This document shows, piece by piece, positions 46,497-57,745 of a stretch of 64,000 nt of DNA (its first letter is position 1; each line of letters begins with the position of its first letter). The DNA comes from Acanthochromis polyacanthus (Eukaryota; Chordata; Actinopteri; Pomacentridae), in contig NC_067122.1 of assembly GCF_021347895.1 (NCBI RefSeq), positions 37,914,215 to 37,978,214 on the forward strand, read 5' to 3'. The position numbers and the translations under genes were made by a program. The notes beneath the pieces were generated by a model that did no database searches, was not told where the DNA came from, and saw only the letters and a list, made by a program, of their open reading frames with translations.

Positions 46497-49400
46497 ATAT
46501 CAGACATTTCCACCTTGATGCATATTATTTATTTTTTGCCCCATACAGTAATGTAATGTAATGTAATGTTGTTTATTTTATTTTTTAAACAAAGAGTTAA
46601 TATTTAATAATTTTGCTGCTGTTTATAGGCATTGCACCAGCTTCCTATGAATGTTACAGATTTTTCTGTCGGATTAAACAGGTGGGCAACCAAAGGGATT
46701 GACATTGATGCTGCAGAAGGCTTGCGAAGCTCTGTCAGAGTGGCCACTGGGATTTTGGTCTCATCCTTGACAAAGGACTCTCTTTCTTGGTTACTTGGTT
46801 TTGTTGGAGAGTCAACTTGGTGAAAAGCCCTGATGGTTTCAAACTTCTTCCATTTTTCACTGAGCTTGTGGGACTGCTCAAAGCTTTAGAAATGGTTTCA
46901 TCCTCTCCCTGATCTGTGCCTCTTCACAGCTTTATTCTGGAGGTCTGGAGACAACCCTTGGTTTTGTTTTGTTTTGTTATTTGTCCTGGCATGCAATGTG
47001 CATGAGGCTTTTTATACGCAGGTGTGTGATTTTCCAAATTAAATTTGCAGCAGATCAACTTCCATCAACTTTCAGGCACATCTCAAGGACATATATTGGT
47101 TGTCTGTGTAAAGCCTCACTTATGGATGCATGGCCAGTACAAAGGTGCAACAGAAAAGTTTGTCATCTTTAGACAGCTTAAAATATGACCAACGCTAGCT
47201 GTCGCTAAGGTATGAAAACAACTTGAGCAGTAATCTGTGTTTGAAAGGCTTTTCTGTTTTCTGTCCCATATTTCAGGCAGTTCATTTATCTGCATCTAGC
47301 AAACGGATGGAAACAAACCTAATTCAGACATTTCAAAACTTTGGGTTTGGACAGTGTGACAGCTGGATGGAAAGGCAGTTTGAGTGCTGTCTGCTGTCTC
47401 TCCTGCCAAACACTGCCTGCCTGTGTCTTTGAGTGTGCAGCACTGAGGCCCCTTCTGCTATCATTATTTAGCTACTTAACGCCATAAAGAGATACAGAAT
47501 AAAAAGAACAGAATGGGGCCATGAGGCTCCAGTAAAGAGCTTGTAATGGACTATAAAGCAGCAGTAAAATCCACACACTTAGCCTCACAGGCCAAACACA
47601 CACACACACACACACACAGAGATACACACATAAACCATATCTCTATTTGCCACAAATTGCTTCAGACTGTCATAGATCAAAGCATAACGATAAATAAACA
47701 AATACAGAGCTGGACAACTGCCCTGAAATTTAATACAAAGTGAACTAACAATGCGTGCAAGATTTGCTTCAAATATGAGTTTCAGTCTGTAGAAAAATGT
47801 CGATAATACAGGAAAATAGAATAGAGGAATAAAAACAGGGATATATATAAGAGCAGACAACACACACACACACACACACCCATGGAGCTGTCCAGCATCG
47901 ATAAAAGAGACTTTGAGGCTGTGGCCTGGGGATTTGGTCTGAGCATGGCCTCAGGTCATTGGACCCTCTGTTCTCCTCAGTAACCTGTATCAGATCCTCA
48001 GCCACATCCGTCCACTGAAGTGCACCGCCATTAAAATACTGCAGCCATGCTTTGGACCTAGTGTTTGTCTGTGGTTTGTGGAGTATTGGCCCCATACAAC
48101 TTGTATGTTTTAGTTGGCCGCATGTTCTTCAGTAACTAACAATACACTAACACACTTGTATCAAGGAAAGTGGACCAACAGTAAACCCAGTTCCTCAGAC
48201 GACGTCAATCTGATCAGTGATTTCAATCAACTTTGAACATTTATTTCATATTCTGTTGCGTGCTTTAAGACAAGAACTAAACAGCTCAGCTAGAATTTTT
48301 TGTTCCACAAACATTTTGCAAAATTTCACAAAATTTTCTTTTATTTCCCAGAATGTTCTTCTTAAAGGTAGCAACACTAACGACGTTCTAAAAGTGTTTG
48401 GTGATAACATTGTCGAACTGTTATGGTATAACGTTCTCAAAGCTGAATGTTACACTAAAAATGTCCTTCCTTTGTTGTCATGTAATACTGCAGAACATTG
48501 AAGGAATGCTTTATAGATTCTATAATGTGTTATGTCAACAACATCCTTAAAAATCTCCCCAGAATATTGTTTATATAGATTGACTGATTAAGACATTTTC
48601 TTTATAGAATAAATAAAACACATAGGTAATGCTCCCCATTGTTGTGGGAACTCTCCCTACCACCTGGGATAGAATAGGACTGACACCCTGGATGAATTAC
48701 TGCATTCAGCTCCTGTCTTCAGTTCTCTTTGTAAAGAAAAATATCGACAAAAAATGATTTGAATCAACACCAAGACATCTGAAACCAGCCTGTTTGTAGC
48801 ACTAAGCGCTGAGCCCAATCCCAATCCGCCACCTACAGCCGCTTTGTCAGGGCATCCTGGCATCACATGTAAAAGATTCCCTTTTCATTTTCATTTTTCA
48901 TTGTGCAGGGTTGTTCAATTTACCACAGAATTCCCTGAATGTTAGAAATGGACACCAGGAGTAAATCATTAGTGTGTAGTAGCTGGTGTTCTTTTTCAGG
49001 TAAGAAGTTTGTGTTGTAACATGTGAAAGGCTGTCTTTTATTTTGAACCATGATGTTTTCTAAAACTAAACCAAACTGTGTATTAAAAGAAAAATAAAGA
49101 ACAAGTGAGAATGAGACTGAAGCCATAAAATAATACCGGACACAAACTTTAGCCTGCTAAGTGAAAGTCTTGTGATTTACGGCACCATCACCCCTCCAAG
49201 CTCTTCATGAGAACTCCTGTCCGTCTATCTGCATTGAATATTGGCATCAACAACAAAGGACACCTTGAGCAAATCTCTCAGATGTCAGTGGCGGTATTTG
49301 ATGCCCTGGGAAGAAGAAGAAGAGAACAGGTTGATTTCGGGTCCAAAGTTGGACAGTAAACCTGATCTATCTGTGAAAATTGACATCTGCACTCATCAAA

Positions 49401-50725
49401 GGAAATGTTGGTTTTTGAAATGAAAGTTGATTAAAACGAGGCTTCAGGTAGAGTACAACAAATGAAAGAGTTGTTGATTTTTTTTATTGCAAAGGTTAGA
49501 TGTGTCGGTGAAACTTTTTCTCTCCCAGAGTGTTTTTTTCTGTTAGATCTTCTAAATCCAGCACAGTTTAATCAGCAAAAGTAATCTCCATTTTCAATCT
49601 TTCTTCAGTGATACTATCAGTATGATACAATCAAAACTTGCGGCTCCCTATTTTTTTATTGATGCTCTGTGCCTCAGCTATGCTAAGTTTTCTACCAGTC
49701 CCTTTCATACATTTTAAGAATTCTGTTCCTTGAGCTCTGCAGATAGAACGCCTCCAAAATGCCTCTGTATAGTGATGAATGTGACCGCCCAGGGGTTTCT
49801 CTCAATAATTAAAAATTCTTTATGTTCTGGCTGCGTTCCAGAGCATTCAAAGGCTGTCTGTGTGCAACGACTCATCAAAAAACCCAAAGTCATCCCATCA
49901 GAATGCAGCAATTACAGAGTCATTTCAAAAATTACCTTTTATCTAATAACTCATTGAGAAGATTGTTTTAGTGCAACTTTTGAAGTATTAAAACATAACA
50001 TTTAAGAATAACTTCAATCAGGTTTTGGAGGGAAACACAGTACTGAGCCTGTGGTTAAAGTGACAAATCATCTTTTATAGTCTCTGGTCATTGTGTTAAC
50101 CCCTAAAAACTCATATTTGTGTATCACAGCCACAAATTTAAATATTTTTTCCATTAAAATGATCCCTTCATGCCTTAGATGTAACTACACCAAGGCTTCA
50201 TCTATATGGACTCACTGTCTTTCTCCAACACACTGGCTCACCTGCGCTAACCAAAGATGTTCAGTTTCTTATGTATGAACCTCCAGAAGTCTGAATCTGT
50301 GTTTGAAAGATTTTTTGCTGCTGTAACACAGGAAATTTCCCCTGACGTGTGGAGTAATAAAGAATTGTTTTATCTTGTCTTATCTCTTAGATTATCATCT
50401 GCAGTTTTAAGGTTTAAAAAATATCCTCAGCCATGGCATTGACTGCTTATTTTGTTTATAACAAGTCTTTCAGCATTTAAGAGACACCACCCAAGGGAAC
50501 CCACAACTTTCCTTTAGTTCTGCTCATTTGTCATTTTAAAAATCATTGTGATAAGGTCTGAAAATCACCATGTTCATTTACAGTTGGCCGGTCTGTGCAT
50601 CTGCGTTTTTGTGTGATTGCACAGTCACTCAGAACAAAACAAATCAGTTTTTAGAAAATAATTGCTGTGTTTTTTTTTAACCTTAGCTGGAACCTGTAGA
50701 AAACCCGATGAGCAGCATGCAAAGT
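46497..50725. other. long unassigned stretch with small (CA)n arrays
   Basis: No gene recognised over 4.2 kb. Short CA arrays at 47596-47618 and 47861-47879. The segment 48290-48510 repeats AACGTTCT and AGAATGTTC words and may be a decayed MITE. 50340-50400 (GTGTGGAGTAATAAAG) resembles a LINE tail. Confidence 0.4.
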
Positions 50726-50732
50726 GTGTGTT

Positions 50733-52618
50733 CAACCCAGTCTCATGGCCAAATGTGAAATACCTACGTTTGTCCACAGAACAAAACGTAACAGTCTCAC
50801 AATAAAGGTCTGAAAATTGAAAAATTTTTACGTTTTTTCTCCCTATTATTTTCTATTGGCCTGACGACAGGTCATGTGACTGCTTGCTGTGGACCTCTCA
50901 AAATGAAAACATGGTGGCATTTCCTCTCATTCTCGGTGGAAAATGCATTATTTCAAGACAGTTTGGACTTAAAAAAGCATTTGGTGACATTTCTAGCGAA
51001 AAATATACATTGTAATTTCACAATATTCGTTCAGTTCTTGTGTATGATCTTTGGTTTGTTTGTTATTACGATGAATCTTTCACGTCTCCAAACGGAATTG
51101 TTACACTGTTACGTTTTCCTGCGTTGCTATGGTGGTTGCTAAGGACGCTTACAGGGGCTCAACCAAATGGCGTAGGCCTATATGTTATTGTATTTATTCG
51201 TTACATTGTGTCGTTATCTGAGCTCTTAACGTATTTGTGTAGTTACTGACGATATCTATTATTAACCTTTCCTGCTGTCCGCTTCCTGACCGTGGTCGGG
51301 AAAACACAGGCTCCACACTTGTTGCAGCGGTGGCACAAACACACGCAAAAGACAAAGGCCGTTTTGCCGAAGAGAGGGGCTCTTTATTAACTAACTGCAC
51401 TGTTATCAGCAACATGCCATTGCTCACTACCTGCCCCGGTCGCCGTCTTAGTCGTCTCTCCTCTACATCTCTCATACACCTTCTACCTGCTCGCCCCGCT
51501 CGTGCACCCGCAGCGCGGCTCGTGCACCCGCACACACTCACTCGCATTCACACACTAAGCTGCCTGAGCTACACTTGACAATCAGACACATCTCACAACA
51601 CTATTCAATAAATAAACAACCTCAGACGGATTTTAATGCCCCGGGGATTACAAATATATTCTTCCTTGGAATTCGGCACCCCCGTTTTTGAGACAATCCG
51701 GATGTTATTGCTCGCTCCCGACAAAAGCATCAGTTTTTTTTAATATTTTGGATTTCGATTAATTAGATAATCAACAAATTGATGTAATTTCCTGGTGGAT
51801 GTGTTTATGTATCCTATTAAATACTTTTTTCCCCATGAAATAAAGTACAATCCATACATCATGGTTCAGTGTTCATTGTTTGTTTTGTTCACTGACATAG
51901 TGCAATAAAGTTTTGTTTTTTTTAAACTATCCAGTACCGTAATGAATATTGAATGAATATGGCATCTCGTTTACATCTCTAATTAAGGAGCGAGAAATTT
52001 ACTGACATTGATTTATGATTCAAGCAGAGGACACACTGTGTGCCCCTTTAATGTCCAAAAGGCCAATTAAGGTCAAAATCTCACAGATTCTTTAAACCAA
52101 TTTGGACCAACCTGCACATGCTTGATATTGGGTCCTAAACCAATACTGGTGTAAAATGTAAAATGAATGAGAAACAGTGTGAGAACATCAATCAAAGTGC
52201 ACTAAAGTGCATAAAGTCATAGAACAGGGTGTGCTGAATGCTCTGGGAGCAAGTCTGCTGGAGTGAAAACACCTTTGAAGGAGTCAAGGGTCACTAAATC
52301 TGAAGACTTCAACTGAAGGAGACATTTTCTGCAACATATCAAGTATCATAAAAGTCATTCCCAGTGGAATTCAAGTCTGATATTGTGTGGGACTATTCAG
52401 AGCAGTCACATGAAGCACTGTATCTGTTTTCAAGGGTCTAGCCTCATGGGAACCTGCTTTTTTCAGCAGTGAGGCCTACTAGTAGTGATGAAGCCTGAGG
52501 CCTTCAAACATGTAAAAAAAAATCCTGCTCAGTCATTTTTGGGTCTAGTGACACCAAATCGGACACACTCCTACTAGACCACCCCCTGACCTTCCATATT
52601 TTTTTTCAGAGAGTTAGC
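50733..52618 (+). repeat. left inverted arm of the foldback element
   Basis: Reverse complement of 57101-59685 apart from indels. It retains the uninterrupted site GACGACTAAGACGG at about 51444-51457, where the other arm carries a 621-bp MITE, and it lacks about 75 bases present in the other arm near 57560-57640. Arm sequence includes GGCCAATTAAGGTCAAAATC and a TAATTTCCTGGTGGATG block. Confidence 0.9.
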
Positions 52619-52865
52619 TTGTTAGGAGTCTTATGTTCAGTGGTAGCAACACACATCGGACAAACAACCTCCATGTGACTGAAAACATCCATTACAGCAT
52701 GTTCTTTAAGCAATAGCACTCATACTGTAATGGACCTGTTTACAACCAATACCTGATATGTGTTTGACCCAAAATGGAAAAAAAAAAGTACAACTTTGAT
52801 TAAATAGGGTGACCATATTCTGTTTCTCTGAAAAGAGGACACACTTTCGCGCGAAAAATTTTCCT

Positions 52866-53633
52866 TCCTTGTCTCCCTAGTCTCTTTCCTTGTCTCCCTG
52901 GTCTCCTTCCTTGTCTCCCTGGTCTCCTTCCTTGTCTCCCTAGTCTCCTTCCTTGTCTCCCTGGTCTCCTTCCTTGTCTCCTTCCTTGTCTCCCTAGTCT
53001 CCTTCCTTGTCTCCCTAGTCTCCTTCCTTGTCTCCCTAGTCTCTTTCCTTGTCTCCCTGGTCTCCTTCCTTGTCTCCCTGGTCTCCTTCCTTGTCTCCCT
53101 GGTCTCCTTCCTTGTCTCCCTGGTCTCCTTCCTTGTCTCCCTAGTCTCTTTCCTTGTCTCCCTAGTCTCCTTCCTTGTCTCCCTGGTCTCCTTCCTTGTC
53201 TCCTTCCTTGTCTCCCTAGTCTCCTTCCTTGTCTCCCTAGTCTCTTTCCTTGTCTCCCTGGTCTCCTTCCTTGTCTCCCTAGTCTCCTTCCTTGTCTCCC
53301 TGGTCTCCTTCCTTGTCTCCCTAGTCTCCTTCCTTGTCTCCCTAGTCTCCTTCCTTGTCTCCCTGGTCTCCTTCCTTGTCTCCTTCCTTGTCTCCCTAGT
53401 CTTCTTCCTTGTCTCCCTAGTCTCCTTCCTTGTCTCCCTAGTCTCCTTCCTTGTCTCCCTGGTCTCCTTCCTTGTCTCCCTGGTCTCCTTCCTTGTCTCC
53501 CTAGTCTCCTTCCTTGTCTCCCTAGTCTCCTTCCTTGTCTCCCTAGTCTCTTTCCTTGTCTCCCTGGTCTCCTTCCTTGTCTCCCTGGTCTCCTTCCTTG
53601 TCTCGTTCCTTGTCTCCCTGGTCTTCCTTTTCT
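52866..53633. repeat. 21-bp minisatellite, about 36 units, running into the transposase 3' end
   Basis: Unit CTTGTCTCCCTGGTCTCCTTC with an A/G variant (CCTAGTC or CCTGGTC) and occasional shortened units. Because 21 is a multiple of three, two minus-strand frames remain open across the array, giving KETRETR-like and GRRLGRQ-like peptides; the third frame (GDQGDKE) is closed wherever the unit carries the A variant, which makes TAG. Confidence 0.95.
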
Positions 53634-55512
53634 GTCCAAGCATATTTAGCTGAAGAGCTTATTTTTCTCAGCATTTTCGGATTGCTCATCAAGTAGGTGT
53701 GAAAGTCATTGCAAGACATTTCTTGGAAATTATATTGCACAAATAGCAGCCCCTTCAGTGACTCAACAGACAGCTTGTTTCTTTCCTTGGTCCACTGGCT
53801 CTGCATCAATGAGAAAACCCTCTCAACATTTGCATTGTGAGAAGGAAGGGCAAAGACAAACTGTGCAATCTTCAGTAGTTCTAAGTAACAGCCTATGCTT
53901 TTGGCTTTCTGAAAATATGTGGCCCACTTCTTGTGCACTTGCAGGCCTTTGAACTCTCCATCATCACTACTGCTGCTTTCAGTGAACTTCTTGAGATTGG
54001 TGACCTGATCAAAACACTTCGTATCATCAATTGGCACCCCCTTCTCTCCTAGGTACTTGATGCAGGCTTCAACATCATTCCAATCTGGTGCCTGACTCAG
54101 ATCCATCCACATGAATTGGGTGAATTCCTCCATGGGCTTCATCCACTTCTCTAGGTACTGCAGGCATGCACTGTACAGGCCTTGTACATCTGCACAGAAC
54201 TTGTCACATTCTTGACCAAGACCATCTTTGCGCCTCTGTGCCAGTAGTCCCTTCACTTTCAAGGACATGAAGCTGTTTCTCATGCGTTCCTCCAGCATAG
54301 TGTATACTTTGTCTAGGATGTTCCTCACTTCCACAATGGAATTGTCTTGCCTTTCCATTTCCAGAATGTGGGAGTGGAACACACTCATGAGTGAGTGCAT
54401 GTGCCAGAGGTAAATCTCACTTCCAGCATTGAAGTCATTTTCAAAAAACCTCTTGATCGTTACAGGTGGTTTTTCCTGAGACAGAAAGAATGACTTCAAT
54501 GCTGGAAACATCTGCAGCAGCCTTTCAATTCCAGGGAATAATGACAGCCATCGTGTCTTGCTGTGGGAAAGGAGCACTCTGTACTGGATGTCAACAAACT
54601 CACAGTACTCCTTCAAATTCTCAGTGCGCACTGTGTAAATGTGGAAATACTGGTAGATTTTGAACATGATATTCTCTATTTCCACATTAAGTGTGTCTGC
54701 ACCATGATGAACACAATTGTTCAATATGTGTGCTGGGCAACCCACACCCACCAGAGTTTTGTTCTGCAGCAACCTCTTCAGATTTGCAAACACATTCTTC
54801 CCTCCTTCATCACGTATGATTCCTCCGAAATTTGTGTTGCAATTGTCACCAGTAAATGCAATGCATTTTTCTGACAAATTGTTTTTTTTTTTAATGTATC
54901 AATCAAGTACTGTGCAATTGTGTCTGCTGTCTCATTAGGTGTGTCTTTTACCTCAATCAATTTTGATTGTACACCACCTTTCTTCCAGTCAAAGAACTGG
55001 ATTATTATTGGGAATATTTTTGTTGGCCCGTGGTTACTCCCATCTGTAGAAATGCCACAGTACTCAATTTCTTTGAGCGACTCCAGTGCGATTTCAACAG
55101 AGTGTGGCGCTATAACGCTGTTGACAATGGCCTCTGTTTTGGTGCGTGCACTTGAGAATTTTTTTGCAGTATCTGAATCTGGGAATGCCTTTTTCATTAA
55201 ATTGCTAGTGCAATCCATCGACCTGTAACTGCTGTGGTGTTTGACTGTGTGAAATGCCAGAGCACCCTCGCTTGCATTCACCATGTCTTCATTTTTGCCA
55301 GGTCTCACAAAGTATTTGGTGACTTTTCCACTTGAGCTCTCACCCTACACAGCTGTTTTGTGTTGCAGATCGTTGGAACCCTTATTAGCCACGGAGACAT
55401 AAGTTCCAGCTTTGCAGACTGTACATTCTGCCTCCCATTTGTCACGACCCAGACGAAAACAGGCGTACTTCTTTCGCATTTCATCAGTGAATTGACATTT
55501 GCGTTTCAGCAT
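53543..55512 (-). pseudogene. hAT-like transposase with BED-type finger, one stop and one frameshift
   Basis: Start taken as the ATG at 55510-55512 (MLKRKCQFTDEMRKKYACF). A BED-like segment follows (ECTVCKAGTYVSVANKGSND), then a TAG at 55345-55347. The next block holds GISTDGSNHGPTK with a likely catalytic Asp. A frameshift in the long A/T homopolymer at about 54882-54892 separates this from CIAFTGDNCNTNFGG (second Asp region) and CPAHILNNC. The C-terminus has the hAT dimerisation signature ALPSHNANVERVFSLMQSQW. Instead of a normal stop after SSAKYAWTEKE the frame continues into the minisatellite as repeated Asp-Gln-Gly-Asp-Lys-Glu until 53543. The enzyme would mobilise the element; two lesions make this copy inactive, though the homopolymer one could be an assembly error. 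Confidence 0.85.
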
Positions 55513-56224
55513 TTTCTTTCTGTTCGTGCTCTCTTGCAGTCTGCCTACCTGCCTGTCAGAACGCCAGTGAGAGTGGAGCGTGGAGCGCCTCTGTACTGAT
55601 TTGTGAAGGCACGTTCTGGGGTTCGGCTCAAACTCCGCCTCTCAGAGCGTGTTTCCAAAGGAACCATTCAACGTGAATGATAAATACATTGGTCTGTGAC
55701 GCGCTCAAGCTAGGCAAGATCAAAAACCCGGACATTTGAAGGACTTTATAAACGCCGGCCGGACAGGCCGGACAGGCCGGACAGTCTCTCAAAAGAGGAC
55801 ATGTCCGGGCAAAAGAGGACGTATGGTCACCCTACATTAAAGCTTTTTACAGTTTTTCATCTGCTACCAGTAAAGTAGAAAGGGTTTAATTAGTTTGTGT
55901 TTTGTGTGTGGGCAAAGTGTTCTTTTCAGAGTCAGTCAGCGCAGCACAGTGAAGTGCACCAAAGAAAATTAATGATAAAATGATGACTAAATGCTAAGAT
56001 GTTATGATGAATAAAACAAAGATTTTTCAGTGATGGAATATTCTTTTCCACTTGTACAATGACTGCAAGGAAATTGTGCTGCAACCAAACAGCAAACTCT
56101 TTGAATGAACAATAAAGACAACATGGAAATGCAGAAAATTACAGTTTGTCAAACGTCTGCTTGAAGCTGCTTCAAAAACGAGTTAATCTTTATGGATTCC
56201 TGTGTTAAAATGTCTAAGTTTACA

Positions 56225-57745
56225 TTTTGCTCCTATTTTGCCGTTGTAGGCCTTTTGGACATTAAAGGGACACACTTCCAAACTTCAACATGATACCATC
56301 TGGCCCCCTGTTGACCTAGGAGGCTGATATTGTACATACTGACTCACGGGGGCCCTAGTACTTGTGGTTGAGATTTCATCCCATTCAGGTAAAAAATAAG
56401 GGTGAGGGTCTAATTCCACTGGCAGAAGGCTCTCAGGGTCTACGAGTGTGACAAGACCTGATTTTCCTGCATGAACACGTCGTCAGATTTTTCTACTGGG
56501 ACCCTGGGGCTGATCTTTTAGTATGTTATACTAGGCTATATTTGGAGCTGAACTGTGGTGGTTTGGTGTCTCCATGACCTTCCTGTGACCCCTGGCGCAG
56601 GGTCAAATGTCACATTTTTGGACATTGAACCCCCATAAATTAATATTTTTTGCATCAAATGAGCTGAAACTTTTAGGGGTGATTCAGGTGACATTGGTGA
56701 ACAACTGATTTAAAGCACAAGTCTCTAGGTTGTTCCTGGAGCTACTTCCGGTTTGGGAGGGGCTAGCAAAACAGTTCCAGTGGATTTAGACTTTAGATGT
56801 TTCAGAGGTACCAGATCCCAGGTTTCAGCTCTCTGAGTGTTACAGAAGAGAAATGAGAGCAAAAGAGGGACATTTATGAAAAAACGTGTTTTTTTGGCCC
56901 TCATTCCTTCTTCGGTGCCCCTGGAGGTCTGAAAATGTGCATGAGCGTTCACATTAGCCTCTGTATATAGAACCTGTGCAGTTTGGTCCAAATTGGTTCA
57001 GGAATGTGTGAGATTTTGACCTTTTTAGCCTGTTTTGAAGCATTTGGACATTAAAGGGTTAATCGTTGAGTAAGAAACGGCCGTGCTTGGGCCCCTTTTG
57101 AGCTAACTCTCTGAAAAAAAATATGGAAGGTCAGGGGGTGGTCTAGTAGGAGTGTGTCCGATTTGGTGTCACTAGACCCAAAAATGACTGAGCAGGATTT
57201 TTTTTTACATGTTTGAAGGCCTCAGGCTTCATCACTACTAGTAGGCCTCACTGCTGAAAAAAGCAGGTTCCCATGGGGCTAGACCCTTGAAAACAGATAC
57301 AGTGCTTCGTGTGACTGCTCTGAATAGTCCCACACAATATCAGACTTGAATTCCACTGGGAATGACTTTTATGATACTTGATATGTTACACAAAATGTCT
57401 CCTTCATTTGAAGTCTTCAGATTTAGTGACCTTTGACTCCTTCAAAGGTGTTTTCACTCCAGCAGACTTGCTCCCAGAGCATTCAGCACACCCTGTTCTA
57501 TGACTTTATGCACTTTAGTGCACTTTGATTGTTGTTCTCACACTGTTTCTCATTCATTTTAACAAAGGCCCCTGTTCCAGTGTCTTTTTTGCTCCTATTT
57601 TGCCCTTCTACGTCCTGGTGGTCTGAAAACGTACACCAGTATTACTTTAGGACCCCAAATCAAGCATGTGCAGGTTGGTCCAAATTGGTCAAAGAATCTG
57701 TGAGATTTTGACCTTAATTGGCCTTTTGGACATTAAAGGGGCACA
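56225..57745 (+). repeat. diverged internal direct repeats of the foldback element
   Basis: Segments at about 56225-56280, 56880-57060 and 57585-57745 share GTCCAAATTGGT, GTGAGATTTTGACCTT and TTTGGACATTAAAGGG in the same order, with the first copy incomplete. The third copy lies in the right arm (and so also, inverted, in the left arm near 52040-52140). They look like an old tandem amplification within the element. Confidence 0.75.

Larger units (their letters stand above)
52805..55834 (-). mobile_element. hAT-like DNA transposon inside the foldback element
   Basis: Short inverted ends TAGGGTGACCATA at 52805 and at 55834 (read inward), followed by subterminal AAAGAGGACA words on both sides. 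The flanking ATTAAA (52799-52804 and 55836-55841) could be a degraded 8-bp duplication, offset by one base. It carries a single transposase frame on the minus strand and a 21-bp minisatellite between that frame and the 52.8-kb end. A short GGACAGGCC tandem lies at 55756-55785. Confidence 0.85.

Noticed and set aside
48290..48510. Recurring AACGTTCT and AGAATGTTC words suggesting a MITE
   Set aside because: No paired ends or target duplication could be defined.
53000..53640. Regular short-period repeat considered as a CRISPR array
   Set aside because: No unique spacers; it is a 21-bp tandem minisatellite in eukaryotic DNA.
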